DNA of 64,000 bases from Microbacterium sp. (GTDB taxonomy: Bacteria > Actinomycetota > Actinomycetes > Actinomycetales > Microbacteriaceae). A model generated the notes under the pieces. That model was not told the DNA's origin. It worked only from the letters and a program-made list of their open reading frames with translations, and did no database searches. Position numbers and translations under genes: made by a program. The first letter of the stretch is position 1, and each line of letters begins with the position of its first letter. Positions 41,484 to 51,893 of this stretch are shown piece after piece. The DNA is taken from positions 1 through 64,000 of the forward strand of contig NZ_WOYQ01000049.1 of assembly GCF_011620665.1 (NCBI RefSeq). Direction: 5' to 3'.

Positions 41484-43033
41484 GGTCCTGCGACGCGAAG
41501 CGCGGGGATGCCGAGGCCTACCGCCCGCGCGGAACCGTCACCGGCCGGCGAGGCGGGAACGCCGCAGGACTCGGCCTGTGTGCGGTCCCAGGCATCGCCC
41601 GCACTCGTTCGGCGGACGCGCAGAGGCGCACCGTCAGTGCTGTCGGCGAGCAGATGGAACGGCGCAGCGTGCGTGATGGTCACCGACACGATGTCTCCGG
41701 GTCGGGGACGCGCGCTCGATGCCGGCAGCTCGAAATGCACAAGGCGATTGTCTTCAGCGCGGCCGGTCAGACGGTGAGTAGCGGCATCCTTCTTGCCCTC
41801 GCCCGTCGATACCAGCACCCGAACCTCACGCCCCACCTGTTTCAGGTTCTCCTCGAGGCTGATGCGGTCCTGCAGGGCGGCGAGACGCTCGAATCGCTCC
41901 TGAACGATCGCCTTCGGGACCTGGTCCGGCATGATGGCTGCCGGTGTGCCCTCCCGGATGGAGTACTGAAAGGTGAACGCGCTCGCGAAGCGCGCCTGCT
42001 CCACGACCCGCAATGTATCTTCGAAGTCTTCGTCGGTCTCGCCCGGGAATCCGACGATGATGTCGGTGGAGATCGCGGCGTTCGGGATGCGCTCTCGGAC
42101 GCGGTCGAGGATTCCCAGGAAGCGCTCGCTCCGGTAGGACCGCCGCATCGCCTTGAGGATGCGGTCAGAGCCCGACTGCAGCGGCATGTGCAGCTGTGGC
42201 ATGACCTGCGGCGTCTCGGCCATCGCCTCGATCACGTCATCGGTGAAGGCGGCCGGGTGCGGACTGGTGAATCGGATGCGCTCGAGGCCCGAGATCTCCC
42301 CCGCCGCGCGCAGCAGCTTTCCGAACGCGTGCCGATCGCCGAACTCCACGCCGTAGCTGTTGACGTTCTGTCCGAGAAGCGTGACCTCGATCGCGCCGTC
42401 GTCCACGAGCAGTTTGATCTCGCTGAGGATGTCGCCGGGGCGGCGGTCCTTCTCTTTGCCGCGCAGGCTCGGCACGATGCAGAACGTGCAGGTGTTGTTG
42501 CACCCCACCGAGATCGACACCCAGCCGCTGTAGACCGATTCGCGCTTGGTCGGCAGGGTCGAAGGGAACACGTCGAGCGATTCGAGGATCTCCAGCTCAG
42601 CGTCGCCGTTGTGACGCGCGCGCTCCAGCAGACGCGGCAAGGACCCCATGTTGTGCGTGCCGAAGACAACATCGACCCACGGTGCCTTGACAAGGACGGC
42701 ATCCTTGTCCATCTGCGCCAGGCACCCGCCGACCGCGATCTGCATGCCCGCACGCTGGTCCTTGCGGCTCTTGAGATAGCCGAGCGTGCCGTAGAGCTTC
42801 CCGGCGGCATTGTCGCGGACGGCGCACGTGTTGATGACGACGACATCGGCTTCGGCACCGGCATCGGCGCGCACGTAGCCCGCGCTCTCCATCGAGCCCG
42901 CGAGCCGTTCCGAGTCGTGCACGTTCATCTGGCAGCCGAACGTACGCACCTCGTAGGTGCGGGGGTTTCCGTCGGCGGCGGTGGCGGCGGACGACGGCGC
43001 GATGAGTGTGGGGGCGGCGGACGGCGAAGTCAT
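41480..43033 (-). CDS. miaB: tRNA-2-methylthio-N6-dimethylallyladenosine synthase
   Basis: This 517-aa radical-SAM methylthiotransferase has an N-terminal UPF0004 domain with TFGCQMN. The SAM-cluster motif is CNNTCTFC and a TRAM domain follows. About 60 residues beyond TRAM form a variable Ala/Gly/Arg-rich tail. ATG 43033 has TAGAAT 9 nt upstream. The gene order recX-miaB-miaA-dapF is conserved in Actinobacteria. Confidence 0.95.
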   Translation of the reverse strand: MTSPSAAPTLIAPSSAATAADGNPRTYEVRTFGCQMNVHDSERLAGSMESAGYVRADAGAEADVVVINTCAVRDNAAGKLYGTLGYLKSRKDQRAGMQIAVGGCLAQMDKDAVLVKAPWVDVVFGTHNMGSLPRLLERARHNGDAELEILESLDVFPSTLPTKRESVYSGWVSISVGCNNTCTFCIVPSLRGKEKDRRPGDILSEIKLLVDDGAIEVTLLGQNVNSYGVEFGDRHAFGKLLRAAGEISGLERIRFTSPHPAAFTDDVIEAMAETPQVMPQLHMPLQSGSDRILKAMRRSYRSERFLGILDRVRERIPNAAISTDIIVGFPGETDEDFEDTLRVVEQARFASAFTFQYSIREGTPAAIMPDQVPKAIVQERFERLAALQDRISLEENLKQVGREVRVLVSTGEGKKDAATHRLTGRAEDNRLVHFELPASSARPRPGDIVSVTITHAAPFHLLADSTDGAPLRVRRTSAGDAWDRTQAESCGVPASPAGDGSARAVGLGIPALRVAGP

Positions 43034-43081
43034 GATGCCCTCATTCTACGAGGCATCGAACGGGTGGGGACCGGGGAACCT

Positions 43082-43753
43082 TCAGTCGAATCGAACGCCC
43101 CGTGCAGCGGGGCGTTCGAGCTCGGACAGGGCCTGACGCGCCACACTGAGCGCGGATCCGCCGTAGCCCCGGCGCGAGAGTTGCCCCACGAGGCGACGGA
43201 CGGCAACCTCTCGATCGAGGCCACGCATCGCGCGCGCCTTCTGCCGGGCGAACTCCAGCGCGCGTTCCGCGTCGTCGTCGGCCAGTTCGGCCAGTGCGGC
43301 ATCGGCGACGTCTCGAGGAACGCCGCGCTGCGCCAGAGCAAGGGAGATCGCCTGTCGACCCTGACCCTTGCGCGTGATCCCGGCATAGATCAGCTGCTCC
43401 GACAGCCGGACGTCGTCGAGATACCCGTGGCGCAGCAGAGCATCGATGACGTGCTCGATCCCCTCAGGAGACACGTCGTGCTCGCGCAGGAACGCACGCG
43501 CCTCGCGCTCGGAAAGGGAACGCACGCGAAGCTTCTTCATCAACCGTTTCTCGGCGAGCTCGCGATACTCCGCTTCGTCAGGCTCCACCGGCGACTCAGC
43601 GGCTCCCTCGGGCCCGGTCCACGTCGTATGCCACGCGCCATCGCTGGGGGCACCGGGCTCGAACTCACCGGGACTCCCCTGTTCGGGGGTCGCGGCCGGA
43701 GCCGACCCGCCGAACAGGGGAATCACCGGAGCGAGATGATCGTCAAAAGTCAC
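43082..43753 (-). CDS. recX: Regulatory protein RecX
   Basis: This 223-aa RecA modulator has tandem three-helix repeats from residue 65 onward (EREARAFLREHDVSPEGIEHVIDALLRHGYLDDVRLSEQLI, then GRQAISLALAQRGV). The first 60 residues are Pro/Glu/Gly-rich and non-conserved. It starts 3 nt after the recA stop, so it is co-transcribed. Confidence 0.92.
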   Translation of the reverse strand: MTFDDHLAPVIPLFGGSAPAATPEQGSPGEFEPGAPSDGAWHTTWTGPEGAAESPVEPDEAEYRELAEKRLMKKLRVRSLSEREARAFLREHDVSPEGIEHVIDALLRHGYLDDVRLSEQLIYAGITRKGQGRQAISLALAQRGVPRDVADAALAELADDDAERALEFARQKARAMRGLDREVAVRRLVGQLSRRGYGGSALSVARQALSELERPAARGVRFD

Positions 43754-43756
43754 GGA

Positions 43757-44806
43757 TCACGCGGGACGGCGGGCAGCCAGATCGTCGGCCGGCTCTTCGA
43801 CGACCTTGGGCTGGCCGATGCCGAGTTTCTGCTTGATCTTCGTTTCGATGTCGGCGGCGATATCCACGTTCTTCAGCAGGAAGCTCCGCGCATTCTCTTT
43901 ACCCTGGCCGAGCTGCTCACCATCGTAGGTGTACCAGGCACCCGACTTCTTGACGATGCCGTGCTCAACGCCGAAGTCGATCAAGCTGCCTTCGCGAGAG
44001 ATCCCGACGCCGTACAGAATGTCGAACTCGGCCTGTTTGAACGGTGGCGCCATCTTGTTCTTGACGACCTTGACGCGGGTGCGGTTGCCGACAGCATCCG
44101 TCCCCTCCTTCAGAGTCTCGATGCGCCGGATGTCCAGTCGCACCGACGCGTAGAACTTCAGTGCCTTGCCACCTGCGGTGGTCTCGGGCGACCCGAAGAA
44201 CACACCGATCTTCTCGCGTAGCTGGTTGATGAAGATCATCGTCGTGTTGGTCTGGTTGAGTCCGCCCGTGAGTTTGCGCAGCGCCTGCGACATCAGCCGC
44301 GCCTGCAGACCCACGTGGGTGTCACCCATCTCACCCTCGATCTCTGCCTTGGGCACGAGCGCGGCGACGGAGTCGATGACGACGAGATCGACCGCGCCCG
44401 AGCGCACGAGCATGTCGGCGATCTCGAGCGCCTGCTCCCCTGTATCGGGCTGGGAGACGAGAAGCTGATCGATGTCGACGCCGAGCTTCTGTGCATAGTC
44501 GGGGTCGAGGGCGTGCTCGGCATCGATGAAGGCGGCGATGCCGCCGGCGCTCTGAACGTTGGCGATCGCGTGCAGCGTGAGCGTCGTCTTGCCCGAGGAC
44601 TCGGGGCCGTAGATCTCGATGATGCGCCCGCGGGGCAGGCCGCCGACGCCGAGTGCGACGTCGAGAGCGATGGAGCCGGTCGGGATGACGGCGACGGGGG
44701 CGCGATCATCGCTGCCCAGTCGCATGACCGAGCCCTTTCCGAACTGACGGTCGATCTGAGCGAGGGCCGACTCGAGGGCCTTCTCGCGGTCTGCGGGTGA
44801 GGGCAT
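43757..44806 (-). CDS. recA: Recombinase RecA
   Basis: This 349-aa recombinase has Walker [10 protein letters not shown] near residue 65, Walker [11 protein letters not shown] and loop L2 [18 protein letters not shown]. The track start (44884) is 26 codons too early; ATG 44806 ([31 protein letters not shown]) has GAAGGAG upstream. A candidate SOS box lies about 200 nt upstream, after the DUF3046 gene. Confidence 0.97.
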   Translation of the reverse strand: MPSPADREKALESALAQIDRQFGKGSVMRLGSDDRAPVAVIPTGSIALDVALGVGGLPRGRIIEIYGPESSGKTTLTLHAIANVQSAGGIAAFIDAEHALDPDYAQKLGVDIDQLLVSQPDTGEQALEIADMLVRSGAVDLVVIDSVAALVPKAEIEGEMGDTHVGLQARLMSQALRKLTGGLNQTNTTMIFINQLREKIGVFFGSPETTAGGKALKFYASVRLDIRRIETLKEGTDAVGNRTRVKVVKNKMAPPFKQAEFDILYGVGISREGSLIDFGVEHGIVKKSGAWYTYDGEQLGQGKENARSFLLKNVDIAADIETKIKQKLGIGQPKVVEEPADDLAARRPA

Positions 44807-45005
44807 GACGTGCTCCTTCGTGCTCGTGGTTCTGCCGCCTGTAGGCTGTCGCGTTCCGCCCCGACGGGGCGGATTCAGCGACAAGACGTGGGATGTCCGT
44901 TGACGCTGTCCACGCTACGAAAGGGTTCCGACATCGATCGGGATTCCCGTCCGAACAGTGGAGAACGTCTCGCAAACGCCTCTTGTGCAGGAGACTACGC
45001 GCGCG

Positions 45006-45021
45006 TCGAACAGAAATACGA
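45006..45021 (-). promoter_or_regulatory. lexA box: Candidate SOS box of recA
   Basis: TCGAACAGAAATACGA keeps one perfect half of the actinobacterial LexA box TCGAACaNNtGTTCGA and 4 of 7 bases of the other. A -10-like TAGTCT (44997-44992) lies about 10 bp downstream on the minus strand, so LexA would cover the promoter. Confidence 0.55.
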
Positions 45022-45044
45022 AAGCGACACGCCGCGTCACGACC

Positions 45045-45275
45045 TCAGAGTGTGTTCTTGTTCGCGTCGATCAGACCGACGCCGTGCCGACGAGCGGGCG
45101 ACACGTCCGTGGCGTCGCACAGCGCCATCCACACATCGCGCGGCGGAACACCATCGCTCAAGGCCCGCGCGGCTGTTCGGTACCCGAGCGGCGCCAAAGC
45201 CAGATCCTCGACCAGCGAATCCCCGCGCGGGCCGAACTCGTCGGCGACCGCTCGACCGAATTCGCTCAGGCGCAC
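45045..45275 (-). CDS. DUF3046 domain-containing protein
   Basis: This 76-aa actinobacterial protein, RLSEFGRAVADEFGPRGDSLVEDLALAPLGYRTAARALSDGVPPRDVWMALCDATDVSP, matches the DUF3046 family over its full length. The true start is GTG 45275, 1 nt after the clgR stop; the extra 23 codons in the track are a clgR shadow. Its function is unknown. Its place between clgR and recA is conserved in Actinobacteria. Confidence 0.85.
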   Translation of the reverse strand: MRLSEFGRAVADEFGPRGDSLVEDLALAPLGYRTAARALSDGVPPRDVWMALCDATDVSPARRHGVGLIDANKNTL

Positions 45276-45276
45276 A

Positions 45277-45597
45277 TCAGCGCAACGAGAGTTCGGGGTG
45301 GATGAGGTCTTCCTCGAGCGTCGCCAGATCGTCCGGCACGACATCCGGGAACACCTGGAGGCCTTCGAGCACGGAGAGCCGGTCGCCGACCTCGCGCATG
45401 ATGATCGAGATAGGCACGTCCAACGCGTCGGCGACCGACGCGAGGATCTCGCTCGACGCTTCCTTCTGACCGCGCTCGACCTCGCTCAGATATCCGAGGG
45501 CCACGCTGGCGCGGCCGGCGACCTGGCGAAGGGTGCGCCCCTTCTGCAGGCGGAAGTCGCGCAGGACTTCACCGATTTCTTGACGAACCAGGATCAT
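45277..45597 (-). CDS. clgR: XRE-family regulator ClgR
   Basis: This 106-aa regulator has an N-terminal XRE helix-turn-helix (IGEVLRDFRLQKGRTLRQVAGRASVALGYLSEVERGQKEAS). A short tail (VFPDVVPDDLATLEEDLI) follows. Family members in Corynebacterium, Streptomyces and Mycobacterium activate clp protease genes under protein stress. GGAGGAGG precedes the ATG. The gene order cinA-clgR-DUF3046-recA supports orthology. Confidence 0.88.
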   Translation of the reverse strand: MILVRQEIGEVLRDFRLQKGRTLRQVAGRASVALGYLSEVERGQKEASSEILASVADALDVPISIIMREVGDRLSVLEGLQVFPDVVPDDLATLEEDLIHPELSLR

Positions 45598-45751
45598 GTC
45601 GGGCCCCCTCCTCCGAGTGTGTCTCCGCGTCCCGGGTGGACAACAGTACCGGACTTGCTGGTCACAATATCCTCCGGGCGCTGTGGAATGGTTGGGAATC
45701 GCTCATACGTAACCCAGTTGTCACAGCCGGTATTCCCACTGACATCAAGGA

Positions 45752-46297
45752 TCACAGCGCGTCCAGCGCCAAGCGGATGGCGCGACCGGCAGCCTCGGCG
45801 CGGATCGAGTCGCGATCCCCACCGAGCTCCAGCGATTCGACTCGTGAACCCAACGGCGTCGAGACGGCGAGATGAACGGTGCCGACGGGCTGTCCATCCG
45901 GCGAAAGAGGGCCGGCGATTCCCGTCGTCGCGATCCCGACATCCGCCGGCACGCCGTCGCGGCCGAGGACCCGACGCACGCCCTCCGCCATCTGTCTTGC
46001 GACGCGCGGATGAACCGGCCCGTGCGCCTCGAGCAGCGTGGGATCCACGCCGAGGACACCCTCCTTGACGTCGGTGGCGTACGCGACGACACCACCCCTG
46101 AGGACCTGCGACGCGCCCGCGACCGAAACGAGGGACGCCGTCACGAGTCCCCCGGTGAGGGACTCGGCGACGGCGACGGTCCAGCCCAGATCCTTCAGGC
46201 GGTCTACAAGGCGCTCAGGCTCGGTACGGCGGCTCGTGGAGACGAGAGTGTTCTCCAGCTCATCGGACAGCTCGGGCAGCCCCGGACGCGCGCTCAC
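45752..46297 (-). CDS. pncC: CinA-family nicotinamide-nucleotide amidohydrolase
   Basis: This 181-aa protein corresponds to the C-terminal CinA/PncC domain alone. AESLTGGLVTASLVSVAGASQVLRGGVVAYATDVKEGVLGV and GIAGPLSPDGQPVGTVHLA are family motifs. The likely reaction is deamidation of nicotinamide mononucleotide in NAD recycling. It overlaps the pgsA stop by 4 nt. The 154-nt gap to clgR holds the clgR promoter region. Confidence 0.92.
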   Translation of the reverse strand: MSARPGLPELSDELENTLVSTSRRTEPERLVDRLKDLGWTVAVAESLTGGLVTASLVSVAGASQVLRGGVVAYATDVKEGVLGVDPTLLEAHGPVHPRVARQMAEGVRRVLGRDGVPADVGIATTGIAGPLSPDGQPVGTVHLAVSTPLGSRVESLELGGDRDSIRAEAAGRAIRLALDAL

Positions 46298-46866
46298 GAG
46301 ACGCGTCCCCGTGACCGAGCGGCCCGCACCTCAGTGAGCACATAGTCGATACCACTGGCGATCGTCAAGATCACCGCGATCCACATCGCGACGGTGTTCA
46401 CCGTGTGGATCCACTCCCCCACGACGATTCCGAAAGGCAACAGTGCGAGGGAGAGCGCGACGGCCTGCGCGACGGTCTTGAGCTTGCCCATCCACGCCGC
46501 CGCGACGACATGCGTACTGGCTACCAGGAGACGATGCACGGTGATGCCGATCTCGCGCACCAGCACGAGGATCGTGACCCACCAGGGCAGCTCGGCGAGG
46601 ATCGACAGCCCGACGAAAGCGCACCCGGTGAGCACCTTGTCGGCGATCGGGTCCAGGAGCTTGCCGAGATCGGTGACGATGTGGTGCGCACGAGCGAGGT
46701 ACCCGTCGATCCCGTCCGTCGCGATCGCGACGATGAACAGCACTGCCGCCCACCACCGGAGAGCGCCGCCGGCGCCATCGTCGGCGAGCAGCATCCAGAG
46801 GAAGACAGGGGCGCACAGGATGCGTGCGACCGTGATCGCGTTGGGGAGCTGTCTCGGGATCGCCAC
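46294..46866 (-). CDS. pgsA: CDP-diacylglycerol--glycerol-3-phosphate 3-phosphatidyltransferase
   Basis: This 190-aa membrane enzyme makes phosphatidylglycerol phosphate. The CDP-alcohol phosphotransferase signature is seen in TDGIDGYLARAHHIVTDLGKLLDPIADK (residues about 53-80). It has four to five hydrophobic segments. The start is GTG 46866 with TAGGCT 6 nt upstream (leaderless), just after the ftsK stop. Confidence 0.93.
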   Translation of the reverse strand: MAIPRQLPNAITVARILCAPVFLWMLLADDGAGGALRWWAAVLFIVAIATDGIDGYLARAHHIVTDLGKLLDPIADKVLTGCAFVGLSILAELPWWVTILVLVREIGITVHRLLVASTHVVAAAWMGKLKTVAQAVALSLALLPFGIVVGEWIHTVNTVAMWIAVILTIASGIDYVLTEVRAARSRGRVS

Positions 46867-46879
46867 GCGTCGAGCCTAC

Positions 46880-49567
46880 CTAGTCCCGGCCTGTCAGTCC
46901 CCAGGCGTCTTCGTCGCCGGAACCGCCGTCGACGACCTCATAGCCGTCGAACTGGGCGTCAACGGCATCCGTGCCGCCCTTGGGCGGGCTCGGGGCCCGG
47001 ACATCCGCGACGGGCCCGTCCCCGCGCAAGCGCGCGAGCACCTCGGGCAGCTGATCGGGCGTCACGAGGACATCACGCGCCTTCGATCCCTCGGAGGGGC
47101 CGACGATCTCGCGCGACTCGAGCAGATCCATCAGGCGTCCCGCCTTGGCGAACCCGACGCGGAGCTTGCGCTGCAGCATCGACGTCGAACCGAACTGTGT
47201 CGAGATGATCTGCTCCGCCGCCGCGAGCAGGAGGTCGAGATCGTCGCCGATGTCCGCGTCGACCTCCTTCTTCTCGACCACGGCGGCCACATCCGTGCGG
47301 TAGTCGGGACGCGCCTGGTTCTTGACGTGGGTGACGACCTTCTCGATCTCACCCTCGGACACCCACGCGCCCTGCACGCGAATCGCCTTGGACGTGCCCA
47401 TCGGCAGGAACAGCCCATCCCCCTGTCCGATCAGCCGATCGGCGCCCGGCTGGTCGAGGATGACGCGTGAATCGGTCACGCTGGTCACGGCGAATGCGAG
47501 ACGCGACGGGACGTTCGCCTTGATGAGGCCCGTCACGACGTCGACCGACGGGCGCTGGGTCGCGAGCACCAGGTGGATGCCGCTCGCACGCGCGAGCTGC
47601 GTGATCCGGACGATCGAGTCTTCGACATCGCGGGGCGCCACCATCATCAGGTCGGCGAGCTCGTCGACGACGACGAGGAGGTAAGGATACGGCTTGAGCA
47701 CTCTTTCGCTGCCGACGGGAAGATTGATCTCGCCGGCCACGACGGCACGGTTGAAATCGTCGATATGCCGGAAGCCGAACGAAGCGAGGTCGTCGTAGCG
47801 CATGTCCATCTCCTTCACGACCCACTGCAGCGCTTCGGCGGCCTTCTTCGGGTTCGTGATGATGGGGGTGATCAAATGCGGGACACCGGCATAGTTCGTG
47901 AGCTCGACCCGTTTGGGGTCGATCAGCACCATCCGCACTTCCGACGGCTTCGCGCGCATCAGAAGGCTCGTGATCATCGAGTTCACGAAGCTCGATTTGC
48001 CCGAGCCGGTCGACCCGGCCACGAGCAGGTGAGGCATCTTGGCGAGGTTGGCCGTCACGAACCCGCCGCCGACATCCTTGCCGACCCCGATCGTCATGGG
48101 GTGCGTCTGGGCAGCCGCGGCCGGAGAACGCAGCACGTCTCCGAGCGTCACGATTTCACGGTCGGCATTGGGGATCTCGACCCCGATCGCGCTCTTGCCG
48201 GGGATGGGGGCGAGGATGCGGACTTCGTTCGAGGCAACGGCATACGCGATGTTGTTGGTGAGCGCCGTGATGCGCTCCACCTTGACGCCCAGCCCCAGCG
48301 AGATCTCATACTGCGTGACGGTCGGACCGCGCGAGAAGCCGGTCACCCGCGCATCGACGGAGAACTGCTCGAAGACACTCATGATCGCCGCCACCACGCG
48401 ATCGTTGGCTTCCGAGCGCGCCTTCGGCGGCGTGCCCTGCGCGAGCGCACCCACTGACGGCAACCGGTACGGAGCGATCGGCGGTCGCCCGTCGTGGTCG
48501 TCGCCGAGAGCGGAGAGTCCGGGGAGGACGCCGTCATCGAGAACGATCTCGCCGCTGTCTTCGCGGAGTGCGGTGTCGGTCCTGCGCGCAGCCTTCTTGG
48601 CGTTTGCGATGACCGCCGGGTCGATGATCTCCGTGGGCGCATCGAGGAGCGGCGCGGGAATCGCCGCGATCGCTTGATCGAACCCGCCCACGCCGTGGGG
48701 GTCGAGGAGTGCCGTCAGATCATCCGAGCCGAGAGCTCCGTCGGCGTCCTCCTCGCGACCGGTCTTGTTGCGTCGCCACCAGGGCAGTGCGGGTTCATGG
48801 GCCCCCGGTTCCCCCGGTTCCCCCGGAGCGAATCCGACCGTCCCGTCCGCGAAAGCGACCCCGCGCTCGGCGCCGAACATCCACGCGTACAGTTCGCCGA
48901 GTCGGCTCCCGATGCGACCGGGCGGGGTCTTGGTGATGATGAGAACGCTGAAGAACGTGACGACCGAAAGCACGATGTATGCACCGACGGGCGTCAGTAG
49001 CGCCGCGAGCGGCTCTCCTCCCATCCAGCCGAACAGTCCGCCGGCGTCGCTGAGGGCCGGCAGGCCGGTCTTCGGCTGCGGACGACCGCCGGCGAGGTGG
49101 CAGAAGCCCGCGATCGCGAGGACGAACAGCGCGACACCGATCCCGATGCGGCCGTTGTCGTGCACAGAGGGCGGATGCCGGAACAACCAGCCGGCCACAA
49201 GGAACAGCAGCACGGGGACGACGAACGCCTCGCGCCCGACGAGCGCGCCCACGGTGTAGGCGCTGATGCTGGTGCCGGCATCCGTGCCGATCAAGAACCA
49301 CTCGACGATTCCACCGGCCACCGCCAAGAGGACCAGCAGAAACGGAAATCCGTCTCGTCGCTGATCCTTCTCGAGGTCTTCGAATCCGAACGCGCGGAAC
49401 ATCCCCCCGGTCACGTGGGCCAAGCCGAGCCACGCGCGGACGGCGACAGGCGGCTTGTCGACCTCGTCGACGTAGCGCTTCGGGGCCGGTTCGATCTTGC
49501 GGGCGCGCGACGCGGTTCCCTTCGCGGACCCGCGGGCGTTCGTGGGCGTGGGCGTGCTCCTGGCCAT
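46880..49567 (-). CDS. ftsK: DNA translocase FtsK
   Basis: This 895-aa septal DNA pump has an N-terminal membrane domain with about four helices (residues 70-235) and a linker. The motor domain has P-loop [14 protein letters not shown] near residue 525 and Walker [14 protein letters not shown]. The C-terminal gamma winged helix ([21 protein letters not shown]) reads chromosome-polarity sequences. ATG 49567 ([13 protein letters not shown]) has TACCGT 6 nt upstream; the track start is 27 codons too early. It helps resolve chromosome dimers at division. Confidence 0.95.
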   Translation of the reverse strand: MARSTPTPTNARGSAKGTASRARKIEPAPKRYVDEVDKPPVAVRAWLGLAHVTGGMFRAFGFEDLEKDQRRDGFPFLLVLLAVAGGIVEWFLIGTDAGTSISAYTVGALVGREAFVVPVLLFLVAGWLFRHPPSVHDNGRIGIGVALFVLAIAGFCHLAGGRPQPKTGLPALSDAGGLFGWMGGEPLAALLTPVGAYIVLSVVTFFSVLIITKTPPGRIGSRLGELYAWMFGAERGVAFADGTVGFAPGEPGEPGAHEPALPWWRRNKTGREEDADGALGSDDLTALLDPHGVGGFDQAIAAIPAPLLDAPTEIIDPAVIANAKKAARRTDTALREDSGEIVLDDGVLPGLSALGDDHDGRPPIAPYRLPSVGALAQGTPPKARSEANDRVVAAIMSVFEQFSVDARVTGFSRGPTVTQYEISLGLGVKVERITALTNNIAYAVASNEVRILAPIPGKSAIGVEIPNADREIVTLGDVLRSPAAAAQTHPMTIGVGKDVGGGFVTANLAKMPHLLVAGSTGSGKSSFVNSMITSLLMRAKPSEVRMVLIDPKRVELTNYAGVPHLITPIITNPKKAAEALQWVVKEMDMRYDDLASFGFRHIDDFNRAVVAGEINLPVGSERVLKPYPYLLVVVDELADLMMVAPRDVEDSIVRITQLARASGIHLVLATQRPSVDVVTGLIKANVPSRLAFAVTSVTDSRVILDQPGADRLIGQGDGLFLPMGTSKAIRVQGAWVSEGEIEKVVTHVKNQARPDYRTDVAAVVEKKEVDADIGDDLDLLLAAAEQIISTQFGSTSMLQRKLRVGFAKAGRLMDLLESREIVGPSEGSKARDVLVTPDQLPEVLARLRGDGPVADVRAPSPPKGGTDAVDAQFDGYEVVDGGSGDEDAWGLTGRD

Positions 49568-49644
49568 TACCCCACGGTAGGCGCAGAAGGCCGGGAATCC
49601 TCGGATTGACGCGGCCCTTCGTGGGCGAGCGGCTGGCCGCGGCC

Positions 49645-50139
49645 TCAACGCAAGCGCTTGACCATGGTGTCGCGGCCGACGCCGGGCTGAGTCACCGCGA
49701 AGCCTTCGGTGCGGTAGAGCGTGTAGGCGAAGTTGCCCCGCTCGACGGAAAGGCTGATGCGCGCGAAGCCTTGCGCTCGCGCGAGATCACACAGCCGCTG
49801 CAGGAGCGCCCGGCCCACGCCGTGCGCGCGCCAGATCGGCCGCACACCGATGATGAGCTCCGGCACTCCCGTGCCGACGTGGGCGAACCCGGGGTCGGTA
49901 CGGGGCAGCATCCGGTACCAGGCGGCACCGACCGACTCGTCGTGTCCGTCAACCGCCACGAATCCGGCGTCGCTCGGGCGCATCCACCCGGCCAGGTAGC
50001 GGCGGTAATCGGGATCGGCGATCACATCGAACCGGGGGCGAGCGCCACCCTGACGCCAGTTGACAGCCTCCACGATCATGTCCGCGAGGAACGCGCCGTC
50101 CGCCTGCACGGCGGGGCGGATGCTGAACGAAGCGGGCAT
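49645..50139 (-). CDS. GNAT-family N-acetyltransferase
   Basis: This 164-aa acetyltransferase has a GNAT core with the acetyl-CoA loop [38 protein letters not shown]. The substrate is unknown. ATG 50139 has TAGCCT 6 nt upstream (leaderless). It lies between RNase J and ftsK, where many actinobacteria have no gene, so it may be a local insertion. Confidence 0.88.
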   Translation of the reverse strand: MPASFSIRPAVQADGAFLADMIVEAVNWRQGGARPRFDVIADPDYRRYLAGWMRPSDAGFVAVDGHDESVGAAWYRMLPRTDPGFAHVGTGVPELIIGVRPIWRAHGVGRALLQRLCDLARAQGFARISLSVERGNFAYTLYRTEGFAVTQPGVGRDTMVKRLR

Positions 50140-50162
50140 GCTCAGAGGCTACCGCGCCGGTG

Positions 50163-51839
50163 CTACGCCTCGATGACGAGAGGGACGATCATCGGCCGGC
50201 GACGGAGAGACTGGTTCACCCAGTGCCCGATCGTACGGCGCACGACCTGAGACAGCGCATGCGGGTCACGCACGCCCGACTGAGCCGCCTCGGTCAGCGC
50301 GGCGGCGATCTTGGGCTTGACCGCCTCGAAGACGTTGTCGTGTTCGGCGAATCCTCGTGCGTGGATCTCGGGTCCGGTGATGATGCGGCCGGTCGCGGAA
50401 TCGACGACGACGATGACCGAGATGAACCCCTCCTCGCCGAGGATGCGGCGGTCCTTGAGGTCGGCATCCGTGATCTCGCCGACGGTCGAACCGTCGACAT
50501 AGACGAAACCGAGGTCAAGCTGCCCCACGACCGCAGCGGTGCCGTCCTTGAGATCGATCACTGTGCCGTTCTCGGCCAGGATCGTCCGCTCGGGGGGGAT
50601 GCCGGTGGCCTGCGCGAGCTTCGCGTTCGCGGTCAGGTGCCGGTACTCCCCATGAACGGGGAGTACGTTGCGGGGCTGGAGGATGTTGTAGCAGTACAGC
50701 AGCTCGCCGGCGGCGGCGTGACCGGACACGTGCACCTTCGCGTTGCCCTTGTGCACAACGTTCGCGCCCAGCTTCGTGAGTCCGTCGATCACGCGATAGA
50801 CCGCATTCTCGTTGCCGGGGATCAGGCTCGACGCGAGGATCACGGTGTCGCCGATACCGACCTCGATCGCGTGGTCCATGTTCGCCATGCGGGAAAGCAC
50901 CGCCATCGGCTCACCCTGGGAACCGGTCGACATATAGACGATCCGGTCGTCGGGTAGATCCTTGGCCTTTTTGTAGTCGATCAGCACCCCATCGGGCACC
51001 GTCAGATAGCCGAGGTCGGCGGCGATCGTCATGTTTCGCACCATGCTGCGCCCCAGGAAGGCGACACGGCGGCCGTTCGCAGCGGCCGCGTCGATGACCT
51101 GCTGGACGCGGTGGACGTGACTGGAGAAGCTCGCGACGATCACGCGGCGCGGAGCCTTCGCGATCACCTGGTCGAGCACCGGCCCGATCGCCCGCTCCAG
51201 CGGTGTGAAGCCCGGGACATCGGCGTTGGTCGAGTCGACCAGGAAGAGATCGACGCCCCGTTCACCCAGGCGGGCGAACGCGCGCAGGTCCGTGAGGCGT
51301 CCGTCGAGCGGCAGCTGATCCATCTTGAAGTCGCCCGTGGCCAGCGCGGTGCCGCCCGACGTGTGGATCGCGACGGCGAGCGCGTCGGGAATCGAGTGAT
51401 TCACCGCGATGAACTCGAGGTCGAACGGGCCGAGCTGCTCCGTTTCGCCCTCAGCGACCGTGAGCGTGTAGGCCTTGATGCGGTGTTCCTTGAGCTTCGC
51501 CTCGACGAGGGCCAGCGTCAGCTGCGAGCCGATGAGCGGGATGTCGCTCTTGAGCTTGAGAAGGTAAGGCACCGCGCCGATGTGGTCTTCGTGGCCGTGC
51601 GTCAGCACGAGTCCGACGACGTCGTCGAGGCGCCCCTTGATCGGCTCGAAATCAGGAAGGATCAGGTCGACGCCGGGCTGGTGCTCTTCCGGGAAGAGCA
51701 CGCCGCAGTCGACGATCAAGAGCTTGCCTTCGCTCTCGAAGACGGTCATGTTTCGGCCGATCTCGCCGAGGCCACCGAGCGGGATGACCCGCAGCGTTCC
51801 AGACTCGAGAGTGGGCGGATCGTACACAGTCGGGGGCAT
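50163..51839 (-). CDS. rnj: Ribonuclease J
   Basis: This 558-aa metallo-beta-lactamase/beta-CASP nuclease has the metal motif LTHGHEDHIGAV near residue 78 and the beta-CASP insertion. A C-terminal domain follows (about 460-558). It matures and degrades RNA with combined endo- and 5'-exonuclease activity. ATG 51839 (MPPTVYDPPTLESG) is better than the 8-codon-longer track start. It follows dapA by 54 nt, the usual actinobacterial pairing. Confidence 0.94.
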   Translation of the reverse strand: MPPTVYDPPTLESGTLRVIPLGGLGEIGRNMTVFESEGKLLIVDCGVLFPEEHQPGVDLILPDFEPIKGRLDDVVGLVLTHGHEDHIGAVPYLLKLKSDIPLIGSQLTLALVEAKLKEHRIKAYTLTVAEGETEQLGPFDLEFIAVNHSIPDALAVAIHTSGGTALATGDFKMDQLPLDGRLTDLRAFARLGERGVDLFLVDSTNADVPGFTPLERAIGPVLDQVIAKAPRRVIVASFSSHVHRVQQVIDAAAANGRRVAFLGRSMVRNMTIAADLGYLTVPDGVLIDYKKAKDLPDDRIVYMSTGSQGEPMAVLSRMANMDHAIEVGIGDTVILASSLIPGNENAVYRVIDGLTKLGANVVHKGNAKVHVSGHAAAGELLYCYNILQPRNVLPVHGEYRHLTANAKLAQATGIPPERTILAENGTVIDLKDGTAAVVGQLDLGFVYVDGSTVGEITDADLKDRRILGEEGFISVIVVVDSATGRIITGPEIHARGFAEHDNVFEAVKPKIAAALTEAAQSGVRDPHALSQVVRRTIGHWVNQSLRRRPMIVPLVIEA

Positions 51840-51893
51840 CGTATGCCTTTCGCGGAGGCGCACGGCATCCGCTCGTTCGTTCAGTGGATGGTC

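Noticed and set aside
41465-44221. 918-aa plus-strand ORF across miaB, recX and recA
   Set aside because: It is a GC-bias shadow of three well-supported minus-strand genes.
45598-45751. ClgR self-binding site upstream of clgR
   Set aside because: CGCT-like fragments occur but no convincing CGCT-N7-AGCG palindrome is present.
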